From an uncultured bacterium (GTDB lineage: Bacteria > Cyanobacteriota > Vampirovibrionia > Gastranaerophilales > Gastranaerophilaceae), in contig USOK01000060.1 of assembly GCA_900556295.1 (NCBI GenBank), positions 1-8,499 of the forward strand: a stretch of 8,499 nt of DNA. Reading direction: 5' to 3'. This document shows positions 1 to 6,576 of this stretch, piece after piece. The notes below the pieces were generated by a model. That model was not told the DNA's origin, made no database searches, and saw only the letters and a list, made by a program, of their open reading frames with translations. Every line of letters begins with the position of its first letter. Positions within the stretch are counted from its first letter, which is position 1. The translations under genes and the position numbers were made by a program.

Positions 1-144
1 TACATATATTCGCCGATAAGAATTGTCGCATTGAGAAATAAATTTAAAAATATCTATCCGACAAGTCTCGGTGGGGTTACACATAATATTGAAGAAGTTT
101 TTATTGAAAGAGAGGTTAAAGACGATAAGACTATAAGACGCTAA
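1..144 (+). CDS. C-terminal end of a peptide-type ABC transporter substrate-binding protein (partial)
   Basis: An open frame enters from the left edge and stops at TAA 142-144, giving 47 residues. The tail reads YSPIRIVALRNKFKNIYPT, then GGVTHNIEEVFIE. It matches the usual end of DppA/OppA-like (SBP_bac_5) binding proteins, where a 'Y.P..I.AVNKRVKNI.PT..G..HNIEEW.I' pattern forms the last strands of lobe I. Such proteins capture peptides, nickel chelates or similar ligands outside the inner membrane and deliver them to a DppB/DppC channel. The two permease genes that follow on the same strand support this call. The last residues (KTIRR) are encoded by a tandem octamer repeat, so the true fold probably ends near the VFIE segment. 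Only the tail is visible, so the ligand cannot be inferred and the family call rests on this short motif plus context. Confidence 0.72.
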   Translation, partial: YIYSPIRIVALRNKFKNIYPTSLGGVTHNIEEVFIEREVKDDKTIRR

Positions 145-153
145 GATGATAAG
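122..153 (+). repeat. Four tandem degenerate 8-bp repeats spanning a stop codon
   Basis: Four consecutive octamers read ACGATAAG, ACTATAAG, ACGCTAAG and ATGATAAG, each differing from the first by zero to two bases. They cover the last codons and the stop of the binding-protein gene and run 9 bp beyond it. Because 8 is not a multiple of 3, the TAA inside successive copies falls in all three frames (126, 134, 142, 150). A related, more degraded array lies after the DppC gene. Confidence 0.7.
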
Positions 154-239
154 TTCTTTACAACCTGATAATATAAAATTCAATTTACCAACAAACGAAA
201 TGAACTTAATCGTCCAAACGACTTAAAGTCTATAAACAC

Positions 240-1217
240 ATGTCAATATTGAAATACATCATAAAACGAATACTACAAACCATACCACTGCTTATAATCG
301 TGTCATTGATAAGTTTTTTTATCATTCGCTTGTCGCCTGTCGATCCGTTGGCAGAATTGAGGTTAAACCCATCTGTTTCAAAGGAAACTTTACAAAAAGA
401 AACGGAGCGATTGGGCTTGGATAAACCGATTATTGTTCAGTATGGCAAATGGGCAAAATCGTTTATTAAAGGCGATTTGGGGGTTACTTCAAACGGAGAA
501 CAGGTTAGCACAAAGTTGAAAGAGCGAATTCCTAACACATTGCTTTTGACATGTATTGTAATCTTTTTGTCTTGGGCGGTTGGCGTTCCGTTGGGAATTC
601 TTGCGGCTGTGTATTGGAAATCGCCACTGGATAGGGTTTTGACAGTTTTGACAAGTATCGGAATGGCAATCCCTTCATTTTTCTTTGCGGTATTATTGTT
701 GATTTTTGCCGTAAAAACGGGGTGGTTTCCTGTCGGTGGACTCACAAGTTCAAACTTTTTAGAAATGAGCTTTGGGCAAAAAGTTTGGGATATTACACAT
801 CACCTTGTTTTGCCTGTGACGGTTTTGTTTACGCTTTCCCTTGCCGGATTACAAAGGCAGATGAGGGCAAATTTGCTTGACGTTATGGATAGTGATTATG
901 TGAAATTTGCGAGAGCAAAAGGTCTGAGCGAGTTTAAGGTTATATTTAAACACGCATTGAGAAACGCTGTCAATCCGCTGATTACGCTTTTGGGGTTTGA
1001 GTTTGCAGGTCTTTTGAGTGGGGCGGCTTTGACGGAATACGTTTTTCAATATCCCGGGCTTGGTAGATTAATTTTGGAAGCGGTTTTGAAATCCGATATA
1101 AACCTTGTTATGGCGTCATTGATGATGGGAGCTGTAATGCTGATTGTCGGAAATTTGATTGCAGATATTTTACTTATTATTACTGATCCCCGCATCAGAG
1201 AAGGGGGACAGGTATGA
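240..1217 (+). CDS. dppB: DppB-type ABC transporter permease (peptide/nickel family)
   Basis: This is one of the two inner-membrane channel subunits of a peptide/nickel-type ABC importer. At 325 residues it has the normal length for DppB/OppB. About six membrane segments can be seen (near 10-30, 100-123, 133-156, 187-204, 250-268 and 287-313). The cytoplasmic EAA loop that docks on the ATPase is at about 219-246, with the core ARAKGLSE at 224-231 and KHALRNAVNP after it. The family's C-terminal signature (LSGAALTEYVFQYPGLGRL) is at 259-277, and the end DPRIREGG is typical. The ATG at 240 has no clear Shine-Dalgarno sequence but gives the expected N-terminus (MSILKYIIKRILQTIP). A 95-bp gap separates it from the binding-protein gene, and its stop overlaps the next start. 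The substrate is unknown; dppB here denotes the family, not proven dipeptide transport. Confidence 0.93.
   Translation: MSILKYIIKRILQTIPLLIIVSLISFFIIRLSPVDPLAELRLNPSVSKETLQKETERLGLDKPIIVQYGKWAKSFIKGDLGVTSNGEQVSTKLKERIPNTLLLTCIVIFLSWAVGVPLGILAAVYWKSPLDRVLTVLTSIGMAIPSFFFAVLLLIFAVKTGWFPVGGLTSSNFLEMSFGQKVWDITHHLVLPVTVLFTLSLAGLQRQMRANLLDVMDSDYVKFARAKGLSEFKVIFKHALRNAVNPLITLLGFEFAGLLSGAALTEYVFQYPGLGRLILEAVLKSDINLVMASLMMGAVMLIVGNLIADILLIITDPRIREGGQV
1201..1207 (+). promoter_or_regulatory. Ribosome-binding site of the DppC gene inside the DppB gene
   Basis: AAGGGGG lies 6 nt before the ATG at 1214, inside the last codons of the upstream permease. With the ATGA stop/start overlap it fixes the start of the second permease and suggests translational coupling, which would keep the two subunits near 1:1. 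Confidence 0.65.
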
Positions 1218-2281
1218 TAAAAGACTTAATTAAACAACTCTGGAAAGACAAATTTGCAAGAGTTGCGCTTATGCTGCTTGGCGTGATTTATTTTGCGTTG
1301 TTGTTTGCAGATTTTATTGCACCTTATACAAAAGATTTTTCTGATAGAACAATGGCTTATGTTCCGCCATCAAAGATTTTTACGATTGATGAAAACGGCA
1401 AGTTTTCAAAACCTTACACATATAATTACAAACGAGAATTTGATTCACAGGAACTCAAAATTATTTATACGCTTGACAGAAGTCAAAAACATTATGTTAA
1501 ATTCTTTGCTAAGGGACAAAAATATAAGTTTTTAGGGCTAATCCCAATGCAACGTCATCTTGTAACAACAGATGAAAGCGGGCGACTATATCTTCTTGGG
1601 ACAGATATTAACGGGCGTGATGTTTTTTCAAGAATTCTTTTTGGCGGAAGAATTTCAATGACAATCGGATTTCTCGCGCTGTTTGTTTTATTCCCGATTG
1701 GGCTTTTGTATGGCGGAATTGCAGGGTATTTCGGCGGAAAAACTGATATGATTATGATGAGGTTTGCAGAAGCCGTTATGTCTATTCCAAGTTTTTATTT
1801 GTTGATAATTCTTGCCTCAATTTTGCCGTCCGGCATGACGAGTGTTCAACGATTTATGTTAATTGTTGTAATCCTTGCGCTTATTGGGTGGGCAGGGTTT
1901 GCAAGAGTTGTGCGTGGAATGGTTTTGTCTATTAAAAATCAAGAATACATTCAGGCTGCAAAGTCAATCGGGGCTTCTCGTTTGAGAATAATTGTGAAAC
2001 ATATTTTGCCACAGACAACAAGTTTTGTAATCGTTGCAATGACTTTGTCAGTCCCATCGTATATATTGTCGGAATCTGGTTTAAGCTTTTTGGGGCTTGG
2101 AATTCAACAGCCTGATGCAAGTTGGGGAAATATGCTCAAAGAGGCTCAGGAGTACACGAATATTATTTATCGACCTTGGCTTTTGACTCCCGGATTTTTA
2201 ATTTTTATTGCTGTGTTGGCATTTAATTTAATTGGTGATACAATTAGGGATATTCTTGATCCGAAGAGTAAGACAAGATAA
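1214..2281 (+). CDS. dppC: DppC-type ABC transporter permease with an enlarged first periplasmic loop
   Basis: This is the second channel subunit, partner of the upstream DppB-type protein. The first membrane helix is at about 16-36. The hallmark LLGTDINGRDVFSRILFGGR is at 127-146. Further helices follow, then the EAA loop at about 245-266 (YIQAAKSIGASRLRIIVKHILP region), the SGLSFLGLGIQQP motif at 288-300 and a final helix ending in GDTIRDILDP. It is 355 residues long, against about 300 for Escherichia coli DppC. The extra length is a segment of roughly 75 residues (about 50-126) between helix 1 and the LGTD motif, containing KFFAKGQKYKFLGLIP and RHL. A similar extended loop is, from memory, present in a subset of bacterial DppC proteins, so this is a variant rather than a fusion. 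The start is fixed by AAGGGGG and the 4-bp overlap with dppB. No ATPase gene follows in this window. Confidence 0.93.
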   Translation: MIKDLIKQLWKDKFARVALMLLGVIYFALLFADFIAPYTKDFSDRTMAYVPPSKIFTIDENGKFSKPYTYNYKREFDSQELKIIYTLDRSQKHYVKFFAKGQKYKFLGLIPMQRHLVTTDESGRLYLLGTDINGRDVFSRILFGGRISMTIGFLALFVLFPIGLLYGGIAGYFGGKTDMIMMRFAEAVMSIPSFYLLIILASILPSGMTSVQRFMLIVVILALIGWAGFARVVRGMVLSIKNQEYIQAAKSIGASRLRIIVKHILPQTTSFVIVAMTLSVPSYILSESGLSFLGLGIQQPDASWGNMLKEAQEYTNIIYRPWLLTPGFLIFIAVLAFNLIGDTIRDILDPKSKTR

Positions 2282-2286
2282 GGGCG

Positions 2287-2326
2287 GAGCTCAGATGCCA
2301 AGAGACAAAGGTGCGAAGAGGAATAG
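2287..2326 (+). repeat. Degraded tandem 8-bp repeats after the DppC gene
   Basis: Five consecutive octamers read GAGCTCAG, ATGCCAAG, AGACAAAG, GTGCGAAG and AGGAATAG, in a strict 8-bp register. They share the pattern NNGNNAAG with the array at 122-153 (compare ATGCCAAG with ACGCTAAG). The array begins 5 bp after the dppC stop codon. Copies are too diverged for certainty, but the shared register and position make chance less likely. Confidence 0.45.
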
Positions 2327-2411
2327 GCTTTATCAGGAATAAAAACTATGCCAATGAAGTAGATTGGAATTACTATTTCGATAAAATTTGAAATAATTTG
2401 AAAGGAATTAG

Positions 2412-3140
2412 ATGGAAAGTTTAGGTTATATATTTGATATAAATTTAGTTATAAGGGTTTTATCTGCTCTATTATTGGGATTTGCAATCGGTTTGGAACG
2501 TGAAATGACGAACAAATATGCAGGTTTAAGGACGAATATTTTAGTTTGTCTTGGCGCTTGTATTTTTACAATAATATCAATTTATGGATTCCCGACATTT
2601 GCTGATGGCGATAACGTAATCGTTTCTCAGGCAACGGGTGTAAGGGATACTGCACGTATTGCCGCTCAAGTTGTTACCGGTATTGGTTTTATTGGTGGTG
2701 GTACTGTTTTAAGACATGGAGCAACTGTTTTTGGGTTGACGACTGCTGCAACTCTTTGGGTTTCTGCAGCTGTTGGTATGGCGTGCGGAGCTGGAATGTA
2801 TGGTTTGGCACTTGTTGCAACCGTTTTGTCTATTTTGGTTTTGGTATCTGTTCGGTTATTTGAAAAAAATGTTCTTGTATCAAGTACGAAAAACACAAAA
2901 CGTTTGAAAATGAGTATTTCTTGCTTGAATGAGTATTCTAATGAAATATATGATTATATAATCGAAAATAGCAAGTATTTAAGAGAAATTTCAAAAAAAT
3001 TAAATAAACAAGATGACAACTTGACAAAAATCAATGTTATTCTTGATTTTGTAGGACGCAATCCTATCCAAAATCTTTACAAAGATTACCAAAAGCTTGA
3101 GGGGGTTGAGTCAATTTCGATCCAAGAAGTTGTGGATTAG
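2412..3140 (+). CDS. mgtC: MgtC/SapB family membrane protein
   Basis: This protein belongs to the MgtC/SapB family of inner-membrane proteins. The N-terminal hydrophobic domain (about 1-150) carries the family motifs: LLGFAIGLERE at 21-31, AGLRTN at 37-42, IGFIGGGTVLR at 91-101 and GLTTAATLW at 108-116. The C-terminal part (about 160-242) is soluble and fits the ACT-like domain seen in longer members. The length of 242 is close to that of Salmonella MgtC (about 231). Known members affect growth at low magnesium, acid stress and virulence, and Salmonella MgtC acts on the F1Fo ATP synthase; which role applies here cannot be seen. The start is supported by AAAGGAA at 2401-2407. It lies 130 bp after dppC, so it may be a separate unit, although no convincing promoter was found. 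It converges on the gene at 3152-6511 with only 11 bp between the stops. The symbol is a family-level assignment. Confidence 0.9.
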   Translation: MESLGYIFDINLVIRVLSALLLGFAIGLEREMTNKYAGLRTNILVCLGACIFTIISIYGFPTFADGDNVIVSQATGVRDTARIAAQVVTGIGFIGGGTVLRHGATVFGLTTAATLWVSAAVGMACGAGMYGLALVATVLSILVLVSVRLFEKNVLVSSTKNTKRLKMSISCLNEYSNEIYDYIIENSKYLREISKKLNKQDDNLTKINVILDFVGRNPIQNLYKDYQKLEGVESISIQEVVD

Positions 3141-3151
3141 GTTCATTTATT

Positions 3152-6100
3152 TTAAGAAATCTTCTTCAAAAGATTTGTTTCTTTATTTGCGTTAACAGGT
3201 GAAACGTTTTCATTTCTTTTGGGCTCAGTTGTCGGTTCAATATTTGCGTAATAAGCTGTATCATTTAATGATTCCATAGCTTTCATTACCCCTAATCTGC
3301 CTGCTTTCAATTGCATGTCTGCAAGCCAAGCTTCAACTGCATAAGTCATTGCAACGGAGAATACTGTCCAACTTATTCCGGCTACAACTAGTGCTTTTTT
3401 AAGCTCTGGAGTTATGAATATATTGCTAATTTTTCCTGAACTTAAAAGTTTAAGAACTTCGTCTGGATGTTCATTAAATTCTTGTACTAATTTTGATGTG
3501 ATTTTGTCAAGTTCTTCTTTTGGTAAGTTCTCAAGTATTTTTTCAATTTTAGGAATGATTTTTAATAGAGTTTCCTTATCCATACTAGACATACGTAGTT
3601 GGAAATCAGCAAATTCTTCATATTTTTCAGGACTCATTTTTTCAATACTTGTTTTGAATTCTGCAAGGGCTTTTTTCGGATTTGTTAGTTTTGCTGGTAA
3701 CAAGTTAAATGCATCTTTAAAAGTTGCCGATTTTACTCGGTTTGTAGCTGCTTCTGCGAGTTTTAATGCTTCTGCTGTTGGAATTCCAACAATATCAGGA
3801 ATTTCATCAGGTTTTACAATAGCTTGGTTTTTAGTGTTGTTTAAGAATATTCTAATGTTTTCTCGAGTTCCAGGGCTTAAACATTCGTTGAATTTTTCTT
3901 CGCCAATAACTTTTTTCAATAATGATATATATTTTTCATTTAATGGAAATCTACCGTCTGCTTTTTGGGCAGTTTCTGCAATTTTAGCTTTAAGGTTTGC
4001 AATTGTTTCTTGAACATTTTTGTTTGTAGCAAATTCCTTAGCTTGATCAAATACTGGTCTGAATATTGCAACAGTATTTGCAAATTCTTCTCCGGTAGCC
4101 ATTGTTAGAGTTTTAAAAGCTTGTTCTGCTCGTTCTTGTGTTGGAATATTTTTTGGGTTTAGGAGTAAATCAATTACATCTGTTCTTAATTGCGGAGTCA
4201 TCTTAATGTGTGCTCCGGAAGAGTAACTGTTCCCATTAATCATTACACTAAAGAAGTTATCTATTTTGCTGGAGTCATAATTAGGAATTTTTTCAACAGT
4301 ATTTTTTACGCTATCTTTTAGCATGTATAAATACTTAACTTGATCTTCGTTAGAAAGTTTTTTGAATTTTTCAAGACTCATATTTGTGTTTTCAAGTACT
4401 TTAGAGAACACTTTTGTGATTGGATCTTTTTGTAAATCAACATCTTTTAAAATAGCACCTATTGGCTTCATATCCAGTTGTGTTTTGCCGGAAGGTGTCC
4501 ATATAGTCTTTTTAGTATCAACATTGTTGACAACATTTGTAATATTTTTTTCTACATTGCCAAGATATTTTTTGAACCATTTTTTCTTCATGATATTAGA
4601 ACCACTACTCAATTTAGAGGTGATTTTGTCAAGAAGTTTGGCAGGTGTAATTTTGCCACGTGCTACCTGTATGCCTGTGTATATAAATGGAGATAAAGCC
4701 AAAAGTATTCCACCGTACTGAACGAAAGGTTGTGCAATTTCAGTTGCTGCTTCCATTGATTCTGAGTAAACTTGAGAGTTGTCGTCTACTTTTTCAAATG
4801 TATTGAATAGTTTTCGTTGAAGGTTTTTTGCGTCTCTAAGTTGTTCTGCACTAATATCTTGTTTTTTCAAAATATCTTTTAGTGCTTGTTTTTCTTTGAA
4901 TTCGTGATTTCTATACTTGTTGTAATCCAAATATTGTTTTATTACATTTGGAATAAACAATGCGTATTCTTTTATTTTGTTAGGTTTTTTCTTATTATTT
5001 TGTACGTCTTTAACTTCGTCATATTCTTCTTGTGTATAGCCGATAAAGTTTTCAGGATGTTTTTCTAATTCTCGTTTTGCAGTATAGCGTCCTGCTCTTG
5101 CTGCCGATTTTTGTAATTTTAAGGCTATTATCATGCCGGCAAAACCGGTTGTAATACTGCCAAATATTCCCAAAATCCATTTTTTACCGGATTTGTGAGC
5201 AAAGCCTGTAGCAAATATTTTCTTAACAAACTTATTAAAATTAGCTTTTTTAGGTTTTACTTTAACTCCTTCTGTGTTACTTTTTATTCTAGATTCGTCG
5301 TGCCACATAGAGTCTCTGAATTCAAACCATTGTTTTAAGTAACTGAATCCGGTCTTTTTGCTGTTTTTTAGTTCTTTGTATAATTTCAGAGAGTCTGTAC
5401 TACCTTCTTTTTCAATAGTATTGTTTACAAATTTGTCAAGAACATTAAATTTGTCCAAAATCCATCCTGTTGCAGCTCCAACTGTAGCACCTAATATTGG
5501 TGTCGTGTTCATAATTACGTTTGCTGCAGTTTCCATGTTTTCAGAATTTTTTTCAGCTTCGTTGTTAATTATACGGATTGTTCTTTGAATAACTTCTTTA
5601 TCTTTTTCAGCTTGGATAAGTTCTTCTTTAGTAAGAGGTCGAGCTACTTTTTGAGAATTATCTTCTCTTGCTGATTTATCATTATCATAAGCTCGTTTAT
5701 CTCTAAGTATTCCGTAAATGGATTTGAACATTCCTGATTGAAGTTTTGATTTTTTCTCTTTTTTGATTAATTCAGGGTGTTCTGCAAGTTCGTTTTTAGC
5801 GTTTTTAATTTGTTCAGGAGTATAAGTTACAAATTCTTTTGGGTCTTCTAAAACTTTTCTTGCTTGATAACGAGCAATTTTCGAACTGTCTGTTTGCAGT
5901 TTGGCTTCAAGTAGTGTAGATGCAATAAATACACCAATAGTTGCAAGCCCGACGAGACCGTGATTGCGTAGAATTTGTTTAGAATATTTTGTAGTTTCCT
6001 CGCTAATTCGTTTTTGCATTACAGAAAGATCTTTACGGAGTTCTGGATCTTTAATCTTTTTAATGCTTCTTTTGTTTAAAATATCATGATATCTAGTACG

Positions 6101-6511
6101 GATATTATTGTTAGAGCAGTATTCGTCAACTCGTTTTTCTAATTGTTTGTATTCTTCACTCTTATAAGCATCATTTTTTATTTTATATATTTTGTTTTGG
6201 AGTTTTGATGTGCTTTTAGTTCCAACAAGCCAGTTCCCTCCAATGAATGCCGCAAACGTTGCAAGGCTTGATAAAGGATCAATAGCTGTTTCTACGTTTT
6301 CTGCAACGTTTTCGGAATGGTTATCCATAACGTCTACGACGTCAATAATTGTATTCCCGTATTCTTTTGCTTTTTGTAATTCTGTGGGAGAATATTGGCG
6401 TCTGCGCGCGAGTTCTTCTCGTTGAGCTTCTTCGTTATGTTGTTTGTTTTCCCATTGCTTAAAGTTATTTCTGTTTTTTGCTACTTGAGAGAGCGAGTTG
6501 AAAAAGTCCAT
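3152..6511 (-). CDS. Large unrecognised three-module protein with predicted membrane hairpins
   Basis: I do not recognise this 1119-residue protein. It is rich in Lys, Asn and Glu, looks largely helical and has no signal peptide. It contains three diverged copies of a two-part module. Part A aligns without gaps at 41-76, 294-329 and 554-589: [ST]-x-E-x-L-x-x-A-[KE], then acidic/Asn residues, then E-[NS]-[VM]-E-[TA]-A. A hydrophobic stretch follows each (about 79-97, 336-352, 593-616). Part B has a hydrophobic stretch (about 184-203, 445-465, 1037-1060) and then a basic helix, for example KLQ near 204 and 465, with R-Y-x-A-[RK] and Y-T-x-E downstream. Copy 3 of B is the weakest. Six hydrophobic segments in pairs suggest three membrane hairpins. 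The A-to-B loops are about 90, 95 and 420 residues. AGGGA at 6516-6520 lies 4 nt before the ATG at 6511. It follows the histidine kinase gene by 65 bp. A scaffold or membrane-shaping role is only a guess. Confidence 0.85.
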   Translation of the reverse strand: MDFFNSLSQVAKNRNNFKQWENKQHNEEAQREELARRRQYSPTELQKAKEYGNTIIDVVDVMDNHSENVAENVETAIDPLSSLATFAAFIGGNWLVGTKSTSKLQNKIYKIKNDAYKSEEYKQLEKRVDEYCSNNNIRTRYHDILNKRSIKKIKDPELRKDLSVMQKRISEETTKYSKQILRNHGLVGLATIGVFIASTLLEAKLQTDSSKIARYQARKVLEDPKEFVTYTPEQIKNAKNELAEHPELIKKEKKSKLQSGMFKSIYGILRDKRAYDNDKSAREDNSQKVARPLTKEELIQAEKDKEVIQRTIRIINNEAEKNSENMETAANVIMNTTPILGATVGAATGWILDKFNVLDKFVNNTIEKEGSTDSLKLYKELKNSKKTGFSYLKQWFEFRDSMWHDESRIKSNTEGVKVKPKKANFNKFVKKIFATGFAHKSGKKWILGIFGSITTGFAGMIIALKLQKSAARAGRYTAKRELEKHPENFIGYTQEEYDEVKDVQNNKKKPNKIKEYALFIPNVIKQYLDYNKYRNHEFKEKQALKDILKKQDISAEQLRDAKNLQRKLFNTFEKVDDNSQVYSESMEAATEIAQPFVQYGGILLALSPFIYTGIQVARGKITPAKLLDKITSKLSSGSNIMKKKWFKKYLGNVEKNITNVVNNVDTKKTIWTPSGKTQLDMKPIGAILKDVDLQKDPITKVFSKVLENTNMSLEKFKKLSNEDQVKYLYMLKDSVKNTVEKIPNYDSSKIDNFFSVMINGNSYSSGAHIKMTPQLRTDVIDLLLNPKNIPTQERAEQAFKTLTMATGEEFANTVAIFRPVFDQAKEFATNKNVQETIANLKAKIAETAQKADGRFPLNEKYISLLKKVIGEEKFNECLSPGTRENIRIFLNNTKNQAIVKPDEIPDIVGIPTAEALKLAEAATNRVKSATFKDAFNLLPAKLTNPKKALAEFKTSIEKMSPEKYEEFADFQLRMSSMDKETLLKIIPKIEKILENLPKEELDKITSKLVQEFNEHPDEVLKLLSSGKISNIFITPELKKALVVAGISWTVFSVAMTYAVEAWLADMQLKAGRLGVMKAMESLNDTAYYANIEPTTEPKRNENVSPVNANKETNLLKKIS
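4745..4852 (-). repeat. Module A, copy 3, of the 1119-residue protein
   Basis: Encodes residues 554-589. Key positions are S554, E556, L558, A561-K562, D576-D577-N578-S579 and S583-E584-S585-M586-E587-A588-A589. It aligns without gaps with the other two A copies. Confidence 0.65.
5027..5119 (-). repeat. Module B core, copy 2, of the 1119-residue protein
   Basis: Encodes residues 465-495: K-L-Q at 465-467, A473-G474-R475-Y476, A478-K479-R480, L482-E483, P486, F489, Y492-T493 and E495. The A-G-R triplet recurs at 1070-1072 in the third, weaker copy. Confidence 0.65.
5525..5632 (-). repeat. Module A, copy 2, of the 1119-residue protein
   Basis: Encodes residues 294-329. Key positions are T294, E296-E297, L298, A301-E302, N316-N317 and S323-E324-N325-M326-E327-T328-A329. 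It aligns without gaps with 41-76 and 554-589. Confidence 0.65.
5813..5902 (-). repeat. Module B core, copy 1, of the 1119-residue protein
   Basis: Encodes residues 204-233: K-L-Q at 204-206, A213-R214-Y215, A217-R218, L221-E222, P224, F227, Y230-T231 and E233. It aligns with residues 465-495 with a single one-residue gap before the proline. Confidence 0.65.
6284..6391 (-). repeat. Module A, copy 1, of the 1119-residue protein
   Basis: Encodes residues 41-76. Key positions are S41, E44 (shifted by one from the other copies' E), L45, A48, K49, D63-N64 and E71-N72-V73-E74-T75-A76. The distance from S41 to E71 is 30 residues, as in the other two copies. Confidence 0.65.
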
Positions 6512-6576
6512 AATTTCCCTATAATTTTCCCTTATATATCTATAAAAACATGAGAAAAATTAAAATTGCGTATTTA

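Noticed and set aside
2295..2342. 15-codon ORF (MPRDKGAKRNRLYQE) after dppC, with GGCGG upstream.
   Set aside because: It coincides with the octamer array, which explains its Lys/Arg-rich content. No other support for a gene.
2364..2397. TTGGAA (2364) with TAAAAT (2382) or AATAAT (2392) as an mgtC promoter.
   Set aside because: Spacings of 12 and 22 bp are wrong for sigma-70, and the region is too AT-rich for hexamer matches to mean much.
3157..3176. AAATCTT-CTTCAA-AAGATTT inverted repeat between the convergent genes, considered as a terminator for mgtC.
   Set aside because: The stem is 7 bp with a single G-C pair, lies inside the last codons of the opposite gene, and is followed only by a mixed T-rich stretch. 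It is too weak to call.
3414..4013. 199-codon plus-strand open frame inside the large minus-strand gene.
   Set aside because: It is the antisense shadow of the helical, Lys/Glu-rich insert (giving Phe/Ser-rich protein), with no ribosome-binding site or domain. Other opposite-strand frames in the same gene were rejected for the same reason.
3152..6511. Idea that the 1119-residue protein is a phage tape-measure protein.
   Set aside because: Long and helical with hydrophobic segments, but no phage structural or lysis genes are nearby; its neighbours are ordinary chromosomal genes, and its three-module plan with paired hydrophobic segments is not typical.
6510..6536. Near-duplicate ATAATTTCCCTATA / ATAATTTTCCCTTATA around the start of the large gene, considered as an operator or double ribosome-binding site.
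   Set aside because: Only one copy is placed to serve an ATG, and the similarity is short in AT-rich DNA. Noted only as possible slippage duplication.
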